From Cryomorphaceae bacterium (lineage in GTDB: Bacteria; Bacteroidota; Bacteroidia; Flavobacteriales_D; Cryomorphaceae), in assembly GCA_003565555.1 (NCBI GenBank), contig PXBH01000035.1:1-57037 (forward strand): a stretch of DNA of 57,037 nucleotides, read 5' to 3'. Shown here piece after piece: positions 48,425 through 56,492 of this stretch. The first letter of the stretch is position 1. Each line of letters opens with the position of its first letter. A program made the position numbers and the translations under genes. The notes beneath the pieces were generated by a model that saw nothing but the letters and a program-made list of their open reading frames with translations, had not been told where the DNA came from and ran no database searches.

Positions 48425-50871
48425 GCGCCGGCTACTTTAATGATATCCGCATATACCCCGGCCGCGGTAACCTGAGGTCCCGCCCCGGGTCCTTTCACCA
48501 CAAGCGGCCCCTGATTGTACCTTTCAGTGCTGAAAGCGATGATGTTGTCGCTGCCCTCGAGGCCGTAAAACGGATGAGACGCATTGACCGATTCCGGCGC
48601 AATGCGAATTTTTTTACCCTCGAGCACGCCGATGTAGCGCAATTTTTCTCCGGCGGCTTCCGCTTTGGTTTTCATGGTTTCAAAATGGCTGTTCGCCTTT
48701 TCCAGTTCAGTGTAGAACCCTTCAATATCAGGTGCTTTCAGGCAGGACTCGGGCAGGATGGGAACGATCTCTACATCGGAGGGCTCTGTTTCCAGGCCCA
48801 TTTCTCTTGAGAGAATGAGCATCTTTCTGGCAAAATCCATCCCGTTTAGGTCGTCGCGCGGATCGGGCTCCGTGTATCCTTTGGCTTGGGCTTCTCGGAC
48901 CACCTCCGCAAAGGTCGCTTCCCCTTCAAAGTTGTTGAAAATAAATGAGATTGTCCCCGACAAGATGGCCTGAATACGCACCACTTTGTCACCGCTCATC
49001 GTAAGGTCGTTCAGGGTTTGGATGATGGGCAGGGCCGCGCCCACGGTGGTCTCGTAGTTATATGATGTCAAGTGCTTTAGTGCAGTGGCGCGGAAGGCAT
49101 TGTATTGGCTCAGGGAAGAAGAGTTTCCGATTTTATTGCAGGTCACTACAGAGAGTCCGTATTCAAATGCCGCGGTGTATTTTGCCGCGATGATAGCGCT
49201 GCTTGTATTGTCTACAAATACGGAGTTCTGAAGGTTGTCTTCCGCCGCGCGGGCCAGAAAGCGATCGATATCTGCGGGCTCGCCCCCCTTCAGCTGCGCC
49301 TCCGTATCTGAAAGGCCGATTCCGTCTCCCTTGTCGAAGACCATTTTGCGGCTGTTGGTAATGCCGCGCACTTTTATCTGTAAGTGATGCCGCTCGGCGA
49401 GTGCAAGGCTGCTGTCGTGCAGCTGCCGTATCAATTCGCTCCCGATGGTTCCCGTGCCGGCGAGGTAGGCATTGACCGTTCTGAGTGAGGAGAGAAAAAG
49501 GGAGTCGTGCACTGCGTTGAGGGCTTTTGAAAGGGCTTTTTTCTCAATGACAACCGAGATGTTGCGCTCTGACGAGCCCTGCGCGATGGCCACTACGTTT
49601 ACCCCGTTTTTACCGAGGGTATGAAAAAGCTTTCCGCTGAGGCCTGAGGTGCGGCGCATATTTTCGCCTACCACAGCCATAATGCTCAGCCCGCTGATGA
49701 TCTCCGGCGGGTCGATGCGGCCGCGCATGCGCTCCGCTTCGAAGGCTTCTTCGATAGCGGCCACTGCCGCTTCGCTTTGTCCCGGGGCCACCCCGAGGCT
49801 GATGCTGTGCTCGGAGCTCGCTTGGGTAATGAGCATTACGTTTACACCGGCGCCCGCCAGTGCCGAGAAGAGGCGACTGCTCACACCGCGTATGCCGATC
49901 ATCCCGGAGCCTTGTACATTGATCAGGCAAACGTCATCAATACTCGCAATCCCCTTGATCAGGCCCGCTTCATCGCTTTCATCGCGGTGCTTTACTATGG
50001 TACCCGGGCTTTCCGGATTGAAGGTATTCTTTACGGTGATGGGGATACCCGAAGCTACGGCGGGAAGCATCGTGGGCGGGTAAATGACTTTTGCACCGAA
50101 ATAACAAAGCTCCATGGCTTCCTCATAGGTGATGGATTGCAGGGGGTAGGCCTTTTTCACCCTCCGCGGATCGGCTGTCATAAAGCCGTCCACATCGGTC
50201 CAGATCTGAATGTCGTCTGCTTCGAGTGCAGCGCCGAGGAGTGCTGCAGTATAGTCTGATCCGCCGCGCCCCAAGGTGGTGGTTTGCTCGAGCGAATTGG
50301 CCGCGATGAACCCTGTTACGATAGGTACGGCATCACCCGTGCCTTTGTACCACGCCTGAATCAGCGGGTCAGTCGTTTCACGGTCTACCGTTGCGTTTCC
50401 GAAGGTGCTGTCCGTGCGGATGAATTTTCGCGCATCGCCGAATACGGCGGGACAGCCTGTTCGGTTGGTAATCTCCGCGATCATTTCATTGCTGAGAAGT
50501 TCGCCGAAAGCGGTTATTTTATCCAGCGTAGCCCACGACAGTTCTGAAAGGGCTTTGACGCCGTAGAGGATTTCTTCAAGGGCATTCATGCGTACCTTGA
50601 CGGCTATCAGGGCCTTGTTCTGCTCCGCCGGAGGGAGCAGTGTACGGATCACCTCGCGGTGCCGCTCTTCGATTTCGCGCAGACTATCAATAAATTCCTC
50701 ACCTTTTCGGGCTTTTTCACCCGCAGCGAGGAGGGCATCGGTGACCCCGCCCATTGCGGAGCATACCACCGCCGTGGGGCCTCCTTCTCGGGCATGCGTG
50801 ATAATTTTTACAACTCGGGCAATGGATTCTGCCGTTCCTACGGAGGTTCCTCCGAATTTCAATACTTTCAA
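48421..50871 (-). CDS. thrA: Bifunctional aspartate kinase/homoserine dehydrogenase
   Basis: An 816-residue fusion enzyme catalysing the first and third steps of the threonine/methionine branch. The aspartokinase domain (1 to about 300) starts KVLKFGGTSVG and has TTLGRGGSDYTAAL; ACT-type regulatory domains (about 310-450) follow, then homoserine dehydrogenase (about 460-816) with GTGTIGSELI and the catalytic region YTEPDPRDDLNGMDFARKMLILSRE. Length equals E. coli ThrA. The start is TTG at 50871, two bases after the stop of a short upstream ORF (50874-50930). Confidence 0.95.
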   Translation of the reverse strand: MKVLKFGGTSVGTAESIARVVKIITHAREGGPTAVVCSAMGGVTDALLAAGEKARKGEEFIDSLREIEERHREVIRTLLPPAEQNKALIAVKVRMNALEEILYGVKALSELSWATLDKITAFGELLSNEMIAEITNRTGCPAVFGDARKFIRTDSTFGNATVDRETTDPLIQAWYKGTGDAVPIVTGFIAANSLEQTTTLGRGGSDYTAALLGAALEADDIQIWTDVDGFMTADPRRVKKAYPLQSITYEEAMELCYFGAKVIYPPTMLPAVASGIPITVKNTFNPESPGTIVKHRDESDEAGLIKGIASIDDVCLINVQGSGMIGIRGVSSRLFSALAGAGVNVMLITQASSEHSISLGVAPGQSEAAVAAIEEAFEAERMRGRIDPPEIISGLSIMAVVGENMRRTSGLSGKLFHTLGKNGVNVVAIAQGSSERNISVVIEKKALSKALNAVHDSLFLSSLRTVNAYLAGTGTIGSELIRQLHDSSLALAERHHLQIKVRGITNSRKMVFDKGDGIGLSDTEAQLKGGEPADIDRFLARAAEDNLQNSVFVDNTSSAIIAAKYTAAFEYGLSVVTCNKIGNSSSLSQYNAFRATALKHLTSYNYETTVGAALPIIQTLNDLTMSGDKVVRIQAILSGTISFIFNNFEGEATFAEVVREAQAKGYTEPDPRDDLNGMDFARKMLILSREMGLETEPSDVEIVPILPESCLKAPDIEGFYTELEKANSHFETMKTKAEAAGEKLRYIGVLEGKKIRIAPESVNASHPFYGLEGSDNIIAFSTERYNQGPLVVKGPGAGPQVTAAGVYADIIKVAGA

Positions 50872-50873
50872 AA

Positions 50874-50930
50874 TCAGAATATTATAATTTGTTTTGGAGT
50901 AAGCCGCGGTTCTTTGTTTCGTGCTTGCAT
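50874..50930 (-). CDS. Candidate thr-operon leader peptide, 18 residues
   Basis: The frame MQARNKEPRLTPKQIIIF ends in TGA two bases before the TTG start of thrA. It contains three consecutive Ile codons and one Thr codon. It lies in the 5' leader defined by a -7-like box at 51047-51054. No attenuator hairpin fits in the two-base spacer, so if real it would act through translational coupling. Two AATTGTGAC repeats (50952-50960 and 51021-51029) are the only other visible structure in the 50872-51235 gap. Confidence 0.3.
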   Translation of the reverse strand: MQARNKEPRLTPKQIIIF

Positions 50931-51046
50931 CGGGATACGGTCTTCGGCGAAAATTGTGACGTGTTCCGGAGTAAAAATTGAGTTCTCTGCGATCGGGCAG
51001 CAGCGGCCTCAGGTTTTCGCAATTGTGACAGCTTGATTATCGGGCG

Positions 51047-51054
51047 CGAAGGTA
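51047..51054 (-). promoter_or_regulatory. Likely -7 box of the thr operon
   Basis: Minus strand TACCTTCG, one base from TAnnTTTG, giving a leader of about 170 bases before thrA. Confidence 0.4.
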
Positions 51055-51235
51055 GTAAAAACAGTCTTCGGGCGTAAGGTAATTTTGTCTTTGATGCCCG
51101 AATCTCGCTGCGCATAGTGATGTAAATGCGATCAAACCGCAGGGGCCTTTCGTTCGTGCTTCTCCGGCCGGGCCTTCTTTGTTCTTGTGTTCGCATCTCC
51201 GCTTTCGCGGAAAACAGGATCTGCCCGAGGCAACT

Positions 51236-52135
51236 TTAACCCGCCTCAGTTTGGCTGTGCTTCCAGCGCCTGTGGCTCCACAACCAGGGCGCCGGATCAC
51301 GGCGTACGGCCCGCTCCAAAGCCCTTACGTGGAGCTCGGTTACGGCATACTTTGGCAGTTCGCGCGGGTGCGCTGCAAGCAATTCAAAGTGCAGCTCGTA
51401 GCGTCCGCGACCCGTTTTCCGAATGTCGAAAAATACTACGGCCATATCGAGCTTGACGGCAATCTGCTCGGCGCCGAGGAATACCGGTGTATCTTGGTGA
51501 AGAAAGGTGGTGCGGTACTTGATTTTGCTCCGCTGAGGACTTTGATCTGCCAGGAAATAGGTCATGGTCACTTCTCCTTTTTGCGCTTCGGATACCAAGG
51601 TTTTGAAAGCAGCGGAGGTGGTCATCATGTGTACACCGAATTTTGACCGCAATCCGTTGATGAGCTCGTTGAAGTAAGGATTTTTCAGCGGTTTGTGGAT
51701 GGCCCATACTTTGTGCTTTACGGATTGCGGCAGCACGGAGAGGAATTCCCAGTTGCCGTAATGACCCAGCACGCCGGCCACACTTTTTCCTCGGGCGTAC
51801 AGCCCTTCAATCACTTCGGGATTTACCACCCGGTAGCGCTTCTGCACTTGTGCTGCACTGCGGTGCAGGGGATACATCCACTCAAAAAAGCTGTCGCAGA
51901 GATGGCGGTAGAATGCGCGTTCGATCTTTCTGCGCGCGGCAGTGTTCTTTTCCGGAAAGGAACGCGCCAAGTTGCCGCGGACCACCCTTTTGCGGTATCC
52001 CGCGATCCGATACACCATAAGGTAAAGCAGATCGGAAAATACAAACTGCACGCGCAAGGGCAGCCACGCCAGGCACCACAGAAAGCTGTAGGCTACGGTA
52101 TAGGTGATGCGGTACACGGCGGCGAATTTAGACAT
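51236..52135 (-). CDS. LpxL/HtrB-type lysophospholipid acyltransferase
   Basis: A 299-residue membrane-associated acyltransferase from ATG 52135 (MSKFAAVYRITYTVAYSFLW). An N-terminal hydrophobic helix is followed by the HxxxxD/E catalytic motif in VLGHYGNWEF (about 122-131), then MTYFLADQSPQRS and the C-terminal WLWSHRRWKH, all typical of lipid A late acyltransferases. It would add a secondary acyl chain to lipid A or acylate another envelope lipid, such as an aminolipid. The frame extends 99 codons upstream but overlaps the divergent gene's promoter. Confidence 0.85.
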   Translation of the reverse strand: MSKFAAVYRITYTVAYSFLWCLAWLPLRVQFVFSDLLYLMVYRIAGYRKRVVRGNLARSFPEKNTAARRKIERAFYRHLCDSFFEWMYPLHRSAAQVQKRYRVVNPEVIEGLYARGKSVAGVLGHYGNWEFLSVLPQSVKHKVWAIHKPLKNPYFNELINGLRSKFGVHMMTTSAAFKTLVSEAQKGEVTMTYFLADQSPQRSKIKYRTTFLHQDTPVFLGAEQIAVKLDMAVVFFDIRKTGRGRYELHFELLAAHPRELPKYAVTELHVRALERAVRRDPAPWLWSHRRWKHSQTEAG

Positions 52136-52201
52136 TTTTGATCCGAGCCGTGCAGGTGCTATGTGGCCTGACATCCGTAAATTCGCGCCAAAGAGACCGA
52201 T

Positions 52202-53221
52202 ATGCCCGCCAATAAATACGCTTTGCTTCGCTACAGAATAATTGACCGCTGCATCGGGAATCCCTACAAGCCCTATCCGAATAAAGAGGACTTGAGGCGT
52301 GCCTGTGAAGAGGAACTCTATGGCAGTGAAGGCGATTACATTTCTGCGAGTACCATCGAAAAGGACCTCTATGCCATGCGCAATGAGCTCAATCTCGGAT
52401 ATGAGGCGCCCATTGCCTATTCCAAGGTGCATAAGGGCTACTACTACACGGAGCCCGGGTACAGCATTGACAAGTTTCCTCTGAGTTCGGAGGAGGTCGA
52501 TGCCATTCGTTTGGCTGCAAATACATTGAGCCAGTTTCGCGGCATCGATCTTTTCAAAACGAGCGAGAGTGCGATCGACAAGATTTTGGACCGGGTCACC
52601 CTCTCTCCGGAGGGAGAGGAAAAAGCGGTGGAGGAGTACGTACAGTTTGAAACTGCGCCTTCATTCAAGGGCGGCGAGCATTTGAAGGGCTTATTTGCCG
52701 CCATTGCCGGCAGGAAGACGGTGCACTTTGACTATGCAAAATTTACGGGAGGCAGAAGGCGGCCCTACACCCTGCACCCATACCTGCTTAAGGAATACCG
52801 GAACCGCTGGTATGTGATCGGGTACAATCCCGACAAAGAAGCTGTCGTGGTTTTCGGTCTGGACAGGATCGAGGGGGAGGTTTGGACGGCTGAGGAAACG
52901 TTTATGCCGCTTTCGGGATTTAATCCCGATCTCTACTTTCGCTATAGTTTGGGAATTACGGTGGTAGACGAGGCACCCGTGAAGATTCGTTTGCGTTTCA
53001 GTCCCCTTTCGGGAAAATATGTGGCCACACGGCCCTGGCACGCCACCCAAGAGGTGGTTCGCGATGATGAGACCGCCCTCGAGACGGAGATGGAGCTCTG
53101 CATTACCCGTGAGCTTGTAATGCAGATACTGAGTTTCGGAAGTGATGTGGAGGTGCTCTCTCCGAATAGCTTACGTGAGCAGGTGCGTCGCGAGCTGATC
53201 AATGCCTCGAGGTATTATTGA
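52202..53221 (+). CDS. WYL-domain transcriptional regulator
   Basis: A 339-residue regulator. N-terminal winged-helix (about 1-85, NKYALLRYRIIDRCI...ISASTIEKDLYAMRNEL), then a WYL domain (about 160-240, KTVHFDYAKFTGGRRRPYTLHPYLLKEYRNRWYVIGYN) and a WCX C-terminal extension (VKIRLRFSPLSGKYVATRPWH...). WYL proteins sense ligands, possibly nucleic acids or nucleotides, and often control defence or DNA-damage genes; no such genes adjoin it. It is divergent from the acyltransferase gene, with a weak -7 box (TAAATTCG, 52178-52185). Confidence 0.9.
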   Translation: MPANKYALLRYRIIDRCIGNPYKPYPNKEDLRRACEEELYGSEGDYISASTIEKDLYAMRNELNLGYEAPIAYSKVHKGYYYTEPGYSIDKFPLSSEEVDAIRLAANTLSQFRGIDLFKTSESAIDKILDRVTLSPEGEEKAVEEYVQFETAPSFKGGEHLKGLFAAIAGRKTVHFDYAKFTGGRRRPYTLHPYLLKEYRNRWYVIGYNPDKEAVVVFGLDRIEGEVWTAEETFMPLSGFNPDLYFRYSLGITVVDEAPVKIRLRFSPLSGKYVATRPWHATQEVVRDDETALETEMELCITRELVMQILSFGSDVEVLSPNSLREQVRRELINASRYY

Positions 53222-53235
53222 GGCTTACGGATACC

Positions 53236-53262
53236 AAAAGGGGACGACTGCCGGCCGTCCCC
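53236..53262 (-). terminator. Hairpin between convergent WYL and yceI-like genes
   Basis: Stem GGGGACG/CGTCCCC; the minus strand continues with TTTT. A weak terminator for the YceI gene that may also end the WYL transcript. Confidence 0.5.
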
Positions 53263-53286
53263 CTTAAGGCTTTGCTGCCGCCCGGT

Positions 53287-53832
53287 TTACGCTCCTTTGG
53301 TAAACTGCACTTCAGCCGTGATTTTGACTTCGTCGCTCACCAATACACCGCCGCTCTCCAAGGCCGCATTCCAAGTCAGGCCCCAGTCCTTCCTGTTGAT
53401 TTTTCCCGACAGGGAAAATCCCGCTTTTGCGTTGCCCCAAGGATCTTTGGCAATGCCGCCGTATTCGGCTTCCAGGGTGAGTTCCCGGGTCACGCCTTTG
53501 ATGGTCAAATCACCGCGCAGGATGAAGGTGTCTTCATCTTTCTTCTCGGCCGACTTGCCCTGAAAAATCAGCTTATCGAATCCATCCGTGTCAAAGAAGT
53601 CGGCACTTTTAAGGTGTTTGTCGCGGTCTTCGTTGTTGGTGAAAATGCTGTCCGCTTCAATTTCCACCCGTACGGATGTTACATCAAAGTCGTCGCCTGA
53701 ACCGCTGTAGCTTGCGGTAAATTTGCGAAATTCTCCTTTTACATTGGTGATCATGAGGTGCTTCACTTTGAAAAGTAGTTCGCTGTGGGTGGGGTCTGAA
53801 ATCCACTTGGTTTGTACTGCAGAAGTTTCCAT
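53287..53832 (-). CDS. YceI-family lipid-binding protein
   Basis: A 181-residue lipocalin-like protein: WISDPTHSELLFKVKHLMITNVKGEF at the N-terminus, DVTSVRVEIEADSIFTNNEDRDKHLKSADFFD, GDLTIKGVTRELTLEAEYGG and KINRKDWGLTWN are the family hallmarks. YceI proteins bind isoprenoid-type lipids. No signal peptide is visible, so it is probably cytoplasmic. A palindrome overlapping its -7 box suggests repression by a MarR/TetR-type factor encoded elsewhere. Confidence 0.93.
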   Translation of the reverse strand: METSAVQTKWISDPTHSELLFKVKHLMITNVKGEFRKFTASYSGSGDDFDVTSVRVEIEADSIFTNNEDRDKHLKSADFFDTDGFDKLIFQGKSAEKKDEDTFILRGDLTIKGVTRELTLEAEYGGIAKDPWGNAKAGFSLSGKINRKDWGLTWNAALESGGVLVSDEVKITAEVQFTKGA

Positions 53833-53863
53833 GGCTTTAATTTAGGTTCTTGTCATTTGTTAA

Positions 53864-53881
53864 TGTATGTACAAACATACA
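53864..53881 (-). promoter_or_regulatory. Promoter plus palindromic operator of the yceI-like gene
   Basis: The palindrome TGTATGTACAAACATACA (7-bp arms, 4-base centre) contains the exact -7 box TATGTTTG (minus strand, 53872-53879). A protein bound there would block RNA polymerase. Confidence 0.55.
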
Positions 53882-54013
53882 ATGTTGTAATTTGTTTCGA
53901 AATTTCGTTCGGTTTTTTGTGCGCCGAGGCTACGCAGATTTTGCGGGGGCCCGCACCTCCCTTATCTCAGTATATCACGAAACACTCGGAACCTTGTATA
54001 TTGCGCCCCGGAA

Positions 54014-55219
54014 ATGGAACTGAACATCATTATTACCATATGCTTTTTGATCTTATTGGCTTATGTCTTTGACATTACATCGGCCAAAACCAAGGTTCCC
54101 TCTGTGATTTTACTGTTGGTACTCGGGTGGGTGGTCAAAGAGCTCTCTTACTTCATCGGACTTGATCTTCCGAATCTTGAACCCGCTCTGCCGATTTTGG
54201 GTACGATCGGGCTGATTCTCATCGTACTGGAGGGCACACTCGAGCTTCCCTTTGACCGGAGCAAATTCAAGATTCTCCGGACCTCGGTCATTATGGCCCT
54301 GATTCCGTTGGTTCTCCTGAGCGCCGGCCTTACGTTGTACATGCACATGTATCTCGGCATTCCGTGGCGCACCTCTCTGATCAACGCCGTACCTCTGTTT
54401 ATCATCAGTAGTGCCATTGCGATCCCGGGGTCTCAAAACCTCCTTCCGCACCGACGCGAGTTTGTAACCTATGAGAGCAGTCTTTCAGACATCCTCGGCG
54501 TGATTATCTTCAATTTCTTTGTCATCAATGAGGTGGTAAGCTTCGGGAGTATCGGTAAGTTTTTGCTGGAGATCGGATTGATGGTGCTGATCAGCTTTGC
54601 AGCTACCTTGGCCCTGGCTTTTTTGCTCAGCAAAATTCGCCACAAAATTAAATTCCTGCCCATCATCCTCCTCATTCTGATGATCTATGCCATCTCCAAG
54701 ATTTATCATTTGCCCGCGCTGATTTTTATCATGGTCTTCGGACTTTTCCTCGGAAACTTGCACCGCCTGAACCGCATGTCATTCGTGGAGGGTCTGAAGC
54801 CCAAAGTGCTCGATCGCGAAGTGGAAAAGTTTCGCGAAATCAACGGAGAGGCCACTTTTTTGGTGCGTTCCTTGTTTTTCCTGCTCTTCGGATTCCTCAT
54901 TGATGTGCAGGCACTATTGCGCCCCGATCTCTTGAAGTGGTCGCTTATCATTTGTGCAGCCGCATTTTCATTTCGTTTTGTGCAGCTCAAAATTATGCGG
55001 ATGGAGGTAATCCCCTTGCTGTTCATCGCCCCTCGAGGTTTGATTACCATACTCCTCTATCTTTCCATCCCCGCAGCCTATCACATAGCTTGGATCAATA
55101 AGGCATTGATTGTTCAGGTCATCATCATATCTGCCCTTTTCATGAGCATAGGCCTCTTGTTCAGTAAGGACGATCCCGTGTCCGAGACGGAGGAACCCTC
55201 AGCATCCCGTACCCCTTAG
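54014..55219 (+). CDS. Cation:proton antiporter (CPA family)
   Basis: A 401-residue inner-membrane protein with about 11-12 hydrophobic helices spanning residues 3-390 (FLILLAYVFDI; VILLLVLGWVV; LILIVLEGTLELPFDR; IFIMVFGLFLGNL; LFFLLFGFLIDV). The G-x-I/L-L-I-V-x-x-G and FLxxGxxID patterns fit NhaP/KefB-like Na+(K+)/H+ exchangers. No TrkA-type regulatory domain follows. It would help control cytoplasmic pH and ions. Monocistronic. Confidence 0.88.
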   Translation: MELNIIITICFLILLAYVFDITSAKTKVPSVILLLVLGWVVKELSYFIGLDLPNLEPALPILGTIGLILIVLEGTLELPFDRSKFKILRTSVIMALIPLVLLSAGLTLYMHMYLGIPWRTSLINAVPLFIISSAIAIPGSQNLLPHRREFVTYESSLSDILGVIIFNFFVINEVVSFGSIGKFLLEIGLMVLISFAATLALAFLLSKIRHKIKFLPIILLILMIYAISKIYHLPALIFIMVFGLFLGNLHRLNRMSFVEGLKPKVLDREVEKFREINGEATFLVRSLFFLLFGFLIDVQALLRPDLLKWSLIICAAAFSFRFVQLKIMRMEVIPLLFIAPRGLITILLYLSIPAAYHIAWINKALIVQVIIISALFMSIGLLFSKDDPVSETEEPSASRTP

Positions 55220-55401
55220 CCGCCGTCCGTGCTTGCTGCCCTTGCTCGGCCACAAACTGTGGATTTTACTTCACGCCGCAAGTTACGCCACAAGCAGGGG
55301 GTACAATTTAAAATTTTTGTATTCACCGGCTTAAGAGCGAAAACTATCCGTAAAATTTTTCGGCACCCTTTCTGCCCGATTTATCATCAAAGACAAAAAA
55401 A

Positions 55402-55878
55402 ATGAATACATCACAAGCAGAGATTTGGGAGACTATCAAAACGATCAAAACGGGCATGCTCAACACTTGGGACGGCCGAAGAATGAAAGCCAGACCCATG
55501 GAGACCGTTCAGGAAGACTATACGGGAACCATTTATTTTCTTGCTCCCGCAGATGCAGATCCCGTCAAAGAATTGAGAAACCACCCCGAGGTAGGGGTGA
55601 CCTACATGCATACTGAGGCGGGATTGTACCTATCCCTTTCGGGAAAGGCAGAGATATCAAACGACACGGAATTGAAAAAATCTCTGTGGAACGATGATGT
55701 ATCCACGTGGTTTCCGGAAGGAGCAGAGAGCAATGATGTTGCGGTAATCTGCATTCATGTAGAGAGCGGAGAGCGTTGGCGTTCTTCCGACGGATTTTCG
55801 AAACTCTATAAGAGGATTCTGGCCAATCTTGAGTCCGACAATCCCGACCTGTCTTTTCACACCAAATATTCATCTTGA
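55402..55878 (+). CDS. General stress protein 26-like pyridoxamine 5'-phosphate oxidase-fold protein
   Basis: A 158-residue split-barrel FMN-binding protein. It has IKTGMLNTWDG...ARPMETVQEDYTGTIYFLAPADADPVKELRNHPEVGVTYMHTEAGLYLSLSGKAEI...WF PEG typical of the Bacillus stress protein 26/PNPOx-like family, which binds flavin and is induced by stress. Its enzymatic role is unknown. The next small gene starts 12 bases later and may share its transcript. Confidence 0.88.
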   Translation: MNTSQAEIWETIKTIKTGMLNTWDGRRMKARPMETVQEDYTGTIYFLAPADADPVKELRNHPEVGVTYMHTEAGLYLSLSGKAEISNDTELKKSLWNDDVSTWFPEGAESNDVAVICIHVESGERWRSSDGFSKLYKRILANLESDNPDLSFHTKYSS

Positions 55879-55890
55879 AATACAGCTCCG

Positions 55891-56118
55891 ATGCCCGAAC
55901 AAATCAAAAATACCGAACAGTATGAAGCTTTGCGCGATAAGGGCATGACCAAAGAGAAAGCTGCCCGAATCGCCAATACCGAAAATCCCGACCATGATCC
56001 GCGGCCTTACGAAGAGCGCAGCAGAGCAGATCTTTACGAAAAGGCCAAGGAGATCGGCATTGAGGGAAGGAGTAAAATGACCAAGGAGGATTTGATCGAA
56101 GCCCTTCGCAACCAATGA
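55891..56118 (+). CDS. Small Rho-N/SAP-like domain protein
   Basis: A 75-residue acidic and basic mixed protein: KNTEQYEALRDKGMTKEKAARIANTEN...RSRADLYEKAKEIGIEGRSKMTKEDLIEALRNQ. The C-terminal half is a Rho termination factor N-terminal (SAP-like) helix-extended-loop-helix that can bind nucleic acid. Similar tiny proteins occur next to stress genes in many bacteria. Its stop overlaps a possible further micro-ORF (ATGA). Confidence 0.8.
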   Translation: MPEQIKNTEQYEALRDKGMTKEKAARIANTENPDHDPRPYEERSRADLYEKAKEIGIEGRSKMTKEDLIEALRNQ

Positions 56119-56216
56119 AATGTTCCCTGTTTTGTTCGGCTCTTTGCGCTGTGCTTTTCAGTCTGCCGCCATTTTCTACCCTGCTCGCAAATCCCCCGGA
56201 TTTTTGTCTGCCATGA
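56115..56216 (+). CDS. Possible 33-residue signal-peptide-like micro-ORF
   Basis: The ATG overlaps the upstream stop (ATGA). The peptide is MKCSLFCSALCAVLFSLPPF followed by STLLANPPDFCLP, i.e. a hydrophobic signal-like stretch and a short tail. No relative is known and it may be chance; the remaining 56217-56492 gap shows nothing recognisable. Confidence 0.22.
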   Translation: MKCSLFCSALCAVLFSLPPFSTLLANPPDFCLP

Positions 56217-56492
56217 ACTTCTTTACGACGGTTATTGCTCTGAGCGCTGAAAGTTCGCGTTTTCGCTAAAGCCGGGGTGAGTGGCTTCCGTGGTCAAAAT
56301 TCTTCGGGTCTTATCGTCTCTGCCCGGGCAATTTTCTGCTCCGTGGCGTCAGAGAATACATTGACCTCATAAAAACTCGATACAGGCGCTGACAATGCGG
56401 CGAGTTGATTGTTGCCGCATTTACGCAGACACGGTACTTGTCGGGACGGGGACATTTCCTAACCGATGTTTTTGACGAACTTTGGATCTTCC

